DNA of 13,937 bases from an uncultured Eubacteriales bacterium (GTDB lineage: Bacteria > Bacillota > Clostridia > Oscillospirales > Acutalibacteraceae), in the NCBI GenBank assembly GCA_902462035.1, contig CABQAC010000022.1, forward strand, positions 1 through 13,937, written 5' to 3'. Within the stretch, counting starts at the first letter, position 1, and every line of letters starts with the position of its first letter. The notes below the pieces were generated by a model. The model did no database searches. It was given only the letters and a program-made list of their open reading frames with translations, and was not told where the DNA came from. Shown one piece after another: positions 1-5,640 of the stretch. The position numbers and the translations under genes were made by a program.

Positions 1-353
1 TCCCCTTCCGGCGGCGCGGCACCGCCGCCCTGTTCCAGCCACTGGGCAAACCGCGGGTCGCCGGATAGTTCCTGCGCCGTTTTGCCCTCCCAGGCGCCGA
101 AGTCCACCTCCCGAAGGCCGGGCACCTCGAAGCAGTCGGCGCCGGGGTACAGCAGGTTCATGGTCTGAATACAGCGCAGCATCGGGCTGGTATAATACAG
201 TTCGGCCTGGGGATATCCGTATTTTCGGCGCAGCTCACGCAGTTCTTCCATCCCCTCGGCCGCCAGGGACAGATCGGTACGGCCAATGTAACGGCCCTGC
301 CGGTTGCCATCGGTCATTCCGTGGCGGATCAAATGAATTTGGTAAGTTTTCAT
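1..353 (-). CDS. Histidine phosphatase family protein (phosphoglycerate-mutase-like), 5' part of gene only
   Basis: About 117 codons of the N-terminal part are present; the rest lies beyond position 1. The protein begins MKTYQIHLIRHGMTDGN, which carries the RHG motif whose histidine is phosphorylated in this superfamily. Further on come TSPMLRCIQT (the usual S-P-x-x-R-x-x-x-T substrate-site pattern) and VDFGAWEGKT (the F-G-x-x-E-G pattern with the acid/base glutamate). The family is a cytosolic phosphomonoesterase or mutase; members related to alpha-ribazole phosphatase (CobC) look similar, but the substrate cannot be told from this fragment. The start is ATG at 353-351, preceded on the minus strand by AAAGGATG with suitable spacing. 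It is divergent from the XRE regulator gene and shares a 129-bp intergenic region with it. The family call is secure and the specific function is unknown. Confidence 0.9.
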   Translation of the reverse strand, partial: MKTYQIHLIRHGMTDGNRQGRYIGRTDLSLAAEGMEELRELRRKYGYPQAELYYTSPMLRCIQTMNLLYPGADCFEVPGLREVDFGAWEGKTAQELSGDPRFAQWLEQGGGAAPPEG

Positions 354-404
354 AATATTCATCCTTTGCTCGGTGGAAATCCTTTACTTCTGCACATTTA
401 TGGC

Positions 405-433
405 TTTACAATCGGTTTACGCTGTTATATAAT
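405..433 (+). promoter_or_regulatory. Sigma-A-type promoter for the XRE regulator gene
   Basis: A -35 box TTTACA (405-410) and a perfect -10 box TATAAT (428-433) are separated by 17 bp. This predicts transcription starting near 440, about 43 bases before the regulator start codon. Seen directly in sequence; activity is inferred. Confidence 0.75.
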
Positions 434-441
434 TTACATCG

Positions 442-459
442 TGTAGACAGTTTTCTACA
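442..459. promoter_or_regulatory. Operator-like inverted repeat at the regulator's transcription start
   Basis: TGTAGA-N6-TCTACA is a perfect 6-bp inverted repeat over 18 bp. It lies from roughly +2 to +20 relative to the predicted transcription start and before the ribosome binding site. The position is what is expected of an autorepression site for the HTH protein encoded directly downstream, or of a site shared with the divergent phosphatase gene. The binding protein is inferred. Confidence 0.5.
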
Positions 460-482
460 GACTTCGGCACGGAGGTTTGGCG

Positions 483-1166
483 ATGAACGACTTTTTTCCC
501 CGAATCATCACCTTGCTGCGGAAAGAACGCGGGTTCAGTCAAAAGAAGGTGGCGGCGGACTTGCACGTTTCCCAGGCGCTGCTGTCCCATTACGAAAAGG
601 GGGTCCGCGAATGCGGGCTGGACTTTGTGGTACGCGCCGCCGATTATTACGGCGTATCCTGCGATTACCTGCTGGGCCGCACCCCTGACCGGACCGGCGC
701 TATGCTGACAGTGGAAGATTTGCCCGACGCGGACGCAAAAAACACCGACAAGGTCTACCGCGGAAGCGTGGTGGCCACTTTAAACAAAAAACTCATCGTC
801 AATTCCCTGCAGGTGGTGTTCGACCTGTTGCAGCGCAGCAACAGCAAACAGCTGACAAACGAGCTTTCGGCTTATTTAATGATTGCGGTCTACCGGGCGT
901 TCCGTGTGCTGTACGGCGCCAATTCCAAAAACCCGTTGGGTATTTTCCGCGCCCATCCCATGCTGGCCGACGGCCAAGCGGGCGCCGCCATGCAGCTGGC
1001 CCTGGCCAAAGCCGGGTGCGCCGCCGCCGGGGAAGACGCCGAGGGGGTGGATGGGCTGGACAACGCCGATTCCCTCGCCATGACGCCCGAAACCATCAAG
1101 GAATCCTATCCCTACTTCCAACAATCGCTGTTCAACCTGATTCAGCGGGCGGAAGCGCTGCTGTAA
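483..1166 (+). CDS. XRE-family helix-turn-helix transcriptional regulator
   Basis: This is a 227-residue DNA-binding protein. Residues about 6-63 form a Cro/C1-type HTH domain: helices around LLRKERG, the recognition unit SQKKVAADLHVSQALLSHYE (19-38), and the YYGVSCDYLLGR segment that ends most XRE domains. Residues 64-227 form a mostly helical C-terminal region I do not recognise, which may be a dimerisation or sensing domain. The start is ATG 483 because GGAGG at 471-475 lies 7 bases upstream; an in-frame TTG at 477 is too close to that site. It is monocistronic, between a good promoter with an overlapping inverted repeat and a terminator, which suggests autoregulation. Its targets are unknown; the divergent phosphatase gene is one candidate. 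Confidence 0.88.
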   Translation: MNDFFPRIITLLRKERGFSQKKVAADLHVSQALLSHYEKGVRECGLDFVVRAADYYGVSCDYLLGRTPDRTGAMLTVEDLPDADAKNTDKVYRGSVVATLNKKLIVNSLQVVFDLLQRSNSKQLTNELSAYLMIAVYRAFRVLYGANSKNPLGIFRAHPMLADGQAGAAMQLALAKAGCAAAGEDAEGVDGLDNADSLAMTPETIKESYPYFQQSLFNLIQRAEALL

Positions 1167-1220
1167 TATCGTTTCCTGTCTATTATAACAGTTACAACGT
1201 AAAAAACAAAGAGTGAATTC

Positions 1221-1252
1221 GTCCGCTCTCTGGATGAGGGCGGACTTTTTTT
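1221..1252 (+). terminator. Rho-independent terminator after the XRE regulator
   Basis: The arms GTCCGC (1221-1226) and GCGGAC pair, with a few further pairs across CTC/GAG inside, followed directly by a run of seven T. It lies about 55 bases after the regulator stop codon. Confidence 0.85.
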
Positions 1253-1320
1253 GCGTTTTTTGTCAAGCAAACGGGAAGACTAAATGCACAAAAACACGGA
1301 TTGAAAATTTTCGTCCTGTG

Positions 1321-1350
1321 CAAACCCACTAAAACCCACTAAAACAAACT
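1321..1350. repeat. Three tandem 10-nt units (CAAACCCACT type)
   Basis: The units CAAACCCACT, AAAACCCACT and AAAACAAACT follow each other exactly head to tail. The 10-bp period matches one DNA helical turn and the array lies about 75 bp upstream of the promoter-like pair of the next gene. It could be a phased protein-binding array or a chance low-complexity stretch. Confidence 0.45.
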
Positions 1351-1421
1351 AGATATAACAACGGTTTTTGTGCGGAATATGACAATTCGATGAACATTCC
1401 ATTACAATTGTGTCACAGCGA

Positions 1422-1450
1422 TTGAATGGCAGGCCAAATCGTGCTAAACT
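1422..1450 (+). promoter_or_regulatory. Possible promoter for the O-antigen-ligase-like gene
   Basis: TTGAAT (1422-1427) and TAAACT (1445-1450) are 17 bp apart, each matching consensus at 4 of 6 positions. This would start transcription near 1457, which would exclude the earliest in-frame TTG (1451) as the start codon of the downstream gene. Confidence 0.4.
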
Positions 1451-1510
1451 TTGCTGGCAACGAAAACTTTGAATCAAAAAGGGGATGATAGCATATTTCG
1501 CAGTTCGATT

Positions 1511-2674
1511 TTGACCGAAATCAAACGGAATGACCGGACGTTGACAAAAGAACAGCGCCTGCTGTCGCTGGCGGCCGTCTCCATTTTTCTTCCTTATATC
1601 ATAACCGGTATCATGGCCGCGATATGCGTGGTATACTTGCTCAGCCACGAGGAATACCGCGCCCGCTTGTTTGCAACCAAGGGGTTCAAACCGTTGCTTT
1701 GCGTATTCGCCATCGCGCTGGTCATCCCCGCAACCCGTGGGTACTGGACCGGCGTAGCGGCCGGTATCGGGTTTTGCGCTATTTTTCTTTTTTTCCTGTT
1801 CGCTCGTATGATCATGACCCGCCGGCTGCTGGAGCACATTCTGGACTTATCCTGCCTGATGAGTTTGGTCTGCCTGGTGGTAGCGGCGCTGCAGTATGTT
1901 ATGCACCAGCTGCAGAACGACCCCAACCGGTCGGTTTCGGTCTTTTTTAACGCCAATTATTATGGCGACATGATCGTCATGGTCATTCTTTGCTGCGTTT
2001 ACCGTCTGCTTAACGGCGCAAAGCGCCCCGGCTTTTACCTGGCGGTGATTGCCTGCAACCTTGTGGGGCAGGTGCTCAGCGACAGCATGTCCGCCCTAGT
2101 GGCCCTGATGGGCGGCGTAACCATCATGCTGCTGCTGCAGGGCCGCAAGAACGGCTTCTGCATGATGTGCGGCTTTATGGTGCTGTGCCTGGTAGCCATG
2201 GTCTCGCTGCCGCAAATCTTCCCCCGCAGTTCGTTTTTGGAACAGACGGTGGAAGCCCGCGCCGAAATTTGGCGCACTGCCATCCTCGCCATTCAGGACA
2301 GCCCTTTCTGGGGCCATGGGGTCATGGGGTATTATAGTATCTACGGCCAATATGGAGCGTTTATGACCTATCACGCCCACAGCCTGTATTTAAACCCATT
2401 GTTGGATTTGGGGCTGATCGGCACCGGCCTGCTGCTGGTGTTCCTGGGCCGCATGATGCAGCCGGTGGCGCCCGCTGTGCGCGCCGGCAAGGACCGGGAG
2501 CTATGCGCCCTGCTGTTCGGGCAGCTGGCGGCCGTGTTGATTCACGGCTTTACCGACGTGACCAGCCTGTGGATTCAAACAGGAATGTTCCTTTCACTGC
2601 TGCTGACCGTTCCGGCACTGCTTGCTCCGGCGGAACAAAAAGTATACGCTTGGGTGCGGGCCACCGACCCGTAA
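1511..2674 (+). CDS. O-antigen ligase / polymerase-like polytopic membrane protein (Wzy_C type)
   Basis: This is a very hydrophobic protein of about 387 residues from TTG 1511, with roughly ten predicted membrane segments. Family marks are NANYYGD (from N147), EARAEIWRTA with R250 and W254, and the periplasmic-loop-like YHAHSLYLN with H288 and H290, followed by LDLGLIG. This order (Arg/Trp segment, long loop, HxH-S/N-L-Y, G-L-I-G) is typical of O-antigen ligases and Wzy-type polymerases, which transfer a lipid-linked glycan to an acceptor outside the membrane. In a Gram-positive cell the acceptor would be a wall or membrane glycan or a protein. The start is uncertain: the frame opens at 1448 with TTG codons at 1451, 1469 and 1511, and the best ribosome-binding-like site (1476-1484) is well spaced only for ATA 1493. 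Its own promoter and terminator separate it from the glycosyltransferase operon. Confidence 0.82.
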   Translation: MTEIKRNDRTLTKEQRLLSLAAVSIFLPYIITGIMAAICVVYLLSHEEYRARLFATKGFKPLLCVFAIALVIPATRGYWTGVAAGIGFCAIFLFFLFARMIMTRRLLEHILDLSCLMSLVCLVVAALQYVMHQLQNDPNRSVSVFFNANYYGDMIVMVILCCVYRLLNGAKRPGFYLAVIACNLVGQVLSDSMSALVALMGGVTIMLLLQGRKNGFCMMCGFMVLCLVAMVSLPQIFPRSSFLEQTVEARAEIWRTAILAIQDSPFWGHGVMGYYSIYGQYGAFMTYHAHSLYLNPLLDLGLIGTGLLLVFLGRMMQPVAPAVRAGKDRELCALLFGQLAAVLIHGFTDVTSLWIQTGMFLSLLLTVPALLAPAEQKVYAWVRATDP

Positions 2675-2690
2675 ACCGCAAGACAACGAA

Positions 2691-2724
2691 AAGCCGGAGG
2701 AGGCCCTCCGGCTTTCGCTGTTTT
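2691..2724 (+). terminator. Terminator after the O-antigen-ligase-like gene
   Basis: The arms AAGCCGGAGG (2691-2700) and CCTCCGGCTT (2705-2714) are perfectly complementary over 10 bp with a 4-base loop. The T-tract is weak and interrupted (TCGCTGTTTT). It lies 17 bases after the stop codon. Confidence 0.75.
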
Positions 2725-2740
2725 AGGAAAGGCCCCCGTC

Positions 2741-2768
2741 TTGCAAAAAACAGAAAAAACGGTATAAT
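2741..2768 (+). promoter_or_regulatory. Promoter upstream of the glycan operon leader
   Basis: TTGCAA (2741-2746) and a perfect TATAAT (2763-2768) are 16 bp apart in an A-rich context. Transcription would start near 2775, giving either a roughly 60-base terminated RNA or, on read-through, the glycan operon message. Confidence 0.65.
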
Positions 2769-2774
2769 GAAAAA

Positions 2775-2837
2775 CAGTATTTTGTTAACGTATGGAAAAA
2801 TCCAGAAAACACCAAGCGCATAATCGCTTGGTTTTTA
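2775..2837 (+). ncRNA. Candidate short leader RNA or small RNA ending at an intrinsic terminator
   Basis: The span between the predicted start of the 2741-2768 promoter and the terminator at 2811-2836 is only about 60 bases and has no credible gene. It begins with an A/T-rich single-stranded part and ends in the terminator hairpin. It could be a stand-alone small RNA or the terminated form of an attenuated leader for the operon starting at 3011. I see no match to a known riboswitch. Boundaries are predicted. Confidence 0.35.
2811..2836 (+). terminator. Intrinsic terminator in the leader of the glycan operon
   Basis: ACCAAGCG (2811-2818) and CGCTTGGT (2825-2832) form a perfect 8-bp stem with loop CATAAT, followed directly by a T run. 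It lies about 175 bases before the first operon gene, so it would block most read-through unless relieved. Confidence 0.8.
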
Positions 2838-3010
2838 TAGCAAAGACCCTCTTACAATAGGAAAAGGATCGACGGTTTGACGTTCAAATGACGGCCGGTT
2901 TTTCTGTTGAAAGAGAAGGCGATAATAAAGAAGTTGCGGTTTGGAACAGATACGATTATTTCTTTGGCAACGACAAACAATAACATTAAATCATCACGGG
3001 GGTTGCAGAC

Positions 3011-3466
3011 ATGTTCGATCCGGAAAAGGAAATCCGCCGAAAAATGGAAACCCGCAAATTTTCCGAGCAATATACCGGCGAATCCCAGCAGACCGAATGG
3101 GATGGCGCCTCCTATTCCGCATTTCCGCCGGAAACGGTGGAGTTATTTTTTATCATAGACAAACAGCTGCGCGGGGCCAAGGAAAGCGCCGGGCTGGACG
3201 TCTACTTCCCGCTGCAGGCGCACAAACGGTATTTCCGCGGCGCGGTAATCTTCTTAAAAAAAGCAATCCGCAAACTGATCAAAATCTTTTTGGGATGGTA
3301 TATTTTACCAATACTCGACCGTCAGACCCGGTTTAATCGGAAGGTGCTGGCTGCCGCCCAGGCTATGCAGGAAACGATGACCATGCAGCAAAAACAAATT
3401 CATGAATTGCAGGAGGCCTTGCACCGGCTGCAGGCAGCGGATTCTGCCGCGGAGGAAAATCCATGA
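3011..3466 (+). CDS. Small unrecognised protein with amphipathic helix and C-terminal coiled coil
   Basis: This is a 151-residue protein of unknown function with no signal peptide. Residues 1-45 are polar and charged (EIRRKMETRKFSEQYTGE). The middle, about 75-105, is basic and hydrophobic (FLKKAIRKLIKIFLGWYILP), looking like an amphipathic membrane-surface helix or marginal membrane segment. ILDRQTRFNRKV follows. The C-terminal part, about 110-145, is rich in Q, E, M and L with heptad-like spacing (MTMQQKQIHELQEALHRLQ), a likely coiled coil. From memory, similar K/R-hydrophobic-P-x-x-x-Q-x-x-F-N stretches precede coiled coils in some polysaccharide-cluster glycosyltransferases and methyltransferases, so this may be a free-standing membrane-docking or scaffold unit. 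The start ATG has a GGGGG site 8 bases upstream, and the stop overlaps the next start as ATGA, indicating translational coupling to the first glycosyltransferase. Confidence 0.75.
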   Translation: MFDPEKEIRRKMETRKFSEQYTGESQQTEWDGASYSAFPPETVELFFIIDKQLRGAKESAGLDVYFPLQAHKRYFRGAVIFLKKAIRKLIKIFLGWYILPILDRQTRFNRKVLAAAQAMQETMTMQQKQIHELQEALHRLQAADSAAEENP

Positions 3467-4506
3467 GTAAAAAAAAGATTTTAGTCCTGCACGCCAATGT
3501 TCCATTTGAAACCGGAGGAGCGGAGCTCCATGTCCGCGCGCTGACCGCTCAGCTGAAAAGCCGTGGGTTCGAAGCGGAATTGCTTCAAATTCCATATAAA
3601 TGGTATCCAAAGCACACCCTATACGACAACATGCTTTTATGGCGGATGACCGACCTTTCCGCCGCCAGCAGCGAAAAGGTGGATTTGGTCATCGGCACCA
3701 AGTTCCCCTCCTACGGCGCGGTACACCCCAACAAGGTTGTTTGGCTTATCCACCAATACCGCCAAGCGTATGATTTATACGATACGCCCAGTGGCCTCAG
3801 CCGCGATCCGGACGGGGAGGAAATCCGCCGGACGGTGATGCGGTACGACCAAGCGGCCCTAAAGGAGGCCAAGCTGCTGTACGCCAATTCCAAAAATGTG
3901 GCGGGCAGATTAAAGGAATACAACAACATTTCCTCCGAACCGCTGTATCACCCTCCCGCTCTAGCAGGGCGGTACCAAAGCGGGGATTTTGGCGACTACA
4001 TTCTGTCGGTTGGCAGGCTCGACCCGCTCAAACGCAACAGCCTGCTTTTGCAGGCCCTTTCCCATTGTGGCAAAAACGTTCGCGCCAAAATCGCCGGGCG
4101 CGGCGCGGAGATGGAACCCTTGCAAAAGCTCGCGAAAAAGCTGGGGCTTGAAGACCGGGTGGACTTTTTGGGATTTGTGCCGGATGAAGATTTGATTCGT
4201 TTGTACGCCGGCGCTTTTGCTGTCTTTTTCGCCCCGGTGGACGAAGACTACGGTTATATTACGCTGGAAGCGTTTTTGTCCGGCAAGCCGGTCGTCACCT
4301 GTGTGGACTCCGGCGGTGTGCTGGAGTTTGTGCAGGACGGCAAAAGCGGCTATGTCTGCGAGGTTCAGCCCGAGATGGTTGCACAAGCGGTTCAAGCTCT
4401 TTTCGACGACAAGGAAAAAGGAAAACAGTTTGGGCAGGCGGGCTTTTCCGTTGTTAAGGATATCAGCTGGGACCATGTAATCGACCGGCTGACCGCCACG
4501 CTGTGA
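3463..4506 (+). CDS. GT4-family glycosyltransferase (first of a tandem paralogous pair)
   Basis: This is a 347-residue GT-B fold enzyme expected to transfer a sugar from an activated nucleotide sugar to a lipid-linked acceptor at the cytoplasmic membrane face. The N-terminal acceptor domain begins MSKKKILVLHANVPFETGGA, with the GGAE segment (18-21) typical of GT4 enzymes. The C-terminal donor domain starts near residue 180 with SVGRLDPLKRN (182-192) and contains IAGRG, FLGFVPDEDL, and DEDYGYITLE with the EX7E pair E261 and E269 that positions the nucleotide sugar. The length is normal for the family. It overlaps the 151-residue gene by 4 bases and is followed after 63 bases by a close paralog with a nearly matching donor domain. 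Donor and acceptor sugars are unknown. Confidence 0.92.
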   Translation: MSKKKILVLHANVPFETGGAELHVRALTAQLKSRGFEAELLQIPYKWYPKHTLYDNMLLWRMTDLSAASSEKVDLVIGTKFPSYGAVHPNKVVWLIHQYRQAYDLYDTPSGLSRDPDGEEIRRTVMRYDQAALKEAKLLYANSKNVAGRLKEYNNISSEPLYHPPALAGRYQSGDFGDYILSVGRLDPLKRNSLLLQALSHCGKNVRAKIAGRGAEMEPLQKLAKKLGLEDRVDFLGFVPDEDLIRLYAGAFAVFFAPVDEDYGYITLEAFLSGKPVVTCVDSGGVLEFVQDGKSGYVCEVQPEMVAQAVQALFDDKEKGKQFGQAGFSVVKDISWDHVIDRLTATL

Positions 4507-4569
4507 AGCGTATTTACCACAGCCCCGGCAATCCCTTTCCAACCGTTCTGAGCGAAAGGAAACGAAAAT

Positions 4570-5619
4570 ATGGACAAAAAAAGAATCTGTGTGCTTTCGG
4601 TGCAGATGCCCTTCGTTCGCGGCGGCGCGGAACTGATGGTCGGCACCCTGACCCAGCAGCTCATCCGCAGGGGATTCGATACGGAACTCGTACAGCTTCC
4701 GTTCAATTGCTTCCCCCTTGACGCCCAGGTAGAAAGCACTTACGCATGGCGGCTGTTGGATTTGAGCGAATCCAATGGAAAAAAGATCGATCTGGTTATC
4801 GCCACCAAATTCCCCACTTATTTGATCGAGCACAAAAATAAAATGCTTTGGCTGATGCACCAGCACCGTGTCGCTTATGACCTTTACGACAATAAGGTTT
4901 ACGGCGGCCTTAAGTATCACGACAACGGAGAACAGTACCGCGATATCTTCCGTCAGGCCGACAGCCAGGCCATCGCGACGTTTTCCCACCGGTATGCCAT
5001 TTCGCGCAATGTGGCCGACCGGCTGCAAACATACAATCATCTAAGCGCCGAAGCGCTGTATCATCCGCCTTCCCTGGCGGGCCGTTACCAAAGCGCCGAA
5101 TACGGCGATTATATTCTTTCTGTAGGGCGTTTGGATCCCATCAAACGCAATGAGCTGCTTATCCGGGCGTTACCGTCCTGCAGCCCGCACCTGCGGGTCA
5201 AAATCGCCGGGCGCGGCCAGGAGATGGAGCGTTTGAAAGATTTGGCTGCCGCGTGTAAAGTGGCCGACCGGGTAGACTTTTTGGGGTTTACCCCGGACGA
5301 AGACTTGTTGCGGCTTTACGCCAATGCCTTCGCCGTCTTCTTTGCCCCCATTGACGAGGACTACGGCTATATTACCCTGGAGGCGTTTTTGTCCAAACGC
5401 CCGGTGGTCACCTGTACGGATTCCGGCGGCGTGCTGGAGTTTGTCCGCGACGGGGAAACCGGATTGGTTTGCGACACCAATCCCAAATCGATCGCCAGGG
5501 CAGTCAACCGGCTTTACCGCAGCAAGCAGCTGTGCAAACAGATGGGCGAAAACGGCTACGATCTCGTAAAAGATTTCAACTGGGACCACGTGGTGGATCT
5601 CCTTACCCAAACCTTGTAA
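4570..5619 (+). CDS. GT4-family glycosyltransferase (second of the tandem pair)
   Basis: This is a 349-residue paralog of the preceding gene with the same architecture: GGAE at 18-21, SVGRLDPIKRN with D189, IAGRG, FLGFTPDEDL, and DEDYGYITLE with the EX7E pair E263 and E271. From VDFLGF to EFVxDG, 53 of 61 residues match the upstream paralog by hand count, while the N-terminal acceptor halves differ much more (for example IPYKWYPKH against LPFNCFPLD). This fits gene duplication followed by a change of acceptor with the same donor sugar. The ribosome binding site GAAAGGA lies about 10 bases before ATG 4570. It belongs to the same operon; the 63-base gap has no terminator. Confidence 0.92.
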   Translation: MDKKRICVLSVQMPFVRGGAELMVGTLTQQLIRRGFDTELVQLPFNCFPLDAQVESTYAWRLLDLSESNGKKIDLVIATKFPTYLIEHKNKMLWLMHQHRVAYDLYDNKVYGGLKYHDNGEQYRDIFRQADSQAIATFSHRYAISRNVADRLQTYNHLSAEALYHPPSLAGRYQSAEYGDYILSVGRLDPIKRNELLIRALPSCSPHLRVKIAGRGQEMERLKDLAAACKVADRVDFLGFTPDEDLLRLYANAFAVFFAPIDEDYGYITLEAFLSKRPVVTCTDSGGVLEFVRDGETGLVCDTNPKSIARAVNRLYRSKQLCKQMGENGYDLVKDFNWDHVVDLLTQTL

Positions 5620-5640
5620 GGCCTGAAAGGAATAACGCGC

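Larger units (their letters stand above)
1167..1510. other. Intergenic region: terminator, 10-nt triplet repeat, promoter, unclear gene start
   Basis: The stretch holds the regulator's terminator (1221-1252), three tandem copies of a roughly 10-nt unit at 1321-1350, and a promoter-like pair at 1422-1450. A GGGG-rich ribosome-binding-like site lies at 1476-1484 without a normally spaced standard start codon. The reading frame of the downstream membrane protein is open back to 1448, so some of this stretch may be coding. I see no RNA gene in it. Confidence 0.6.
2675..3010. other. Intergenic region before the glycan operon: two terminators and a promoter
   Basis: It holds the terminator of the upstream gene (2691-2724), a strong promoter-like element (2741-2768), a second strong intrinsic terminator (2811-2836) and then about 170 AT-rich bases leading to the 151-residue gene. 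I found no convincing second promoter after 2837; TTGGCA (2964-2969) with TAAATC (2987-2992) is possible but would leave almost no leader before the ribosome binding site at 2998-3002. Confidence 0.6.

Noticed and set aside
2767..2823. 18-codon frame (MKNSILLTYGK start) in the glycan operon leader
   Set aside because: Its ATG overlaps the predicted -10 box and would not be in the transcript, and it has no ribosome site.
3961..5040. Long minus-strand open frame (359 codons) opposite the tandem glycosyltransferases
   Set aside because: It lies wholly against well-supported GT4 genes, has no ribosome site or promoter, and its translation resembles no protein; it is a by-product of codon bias on the other strand.
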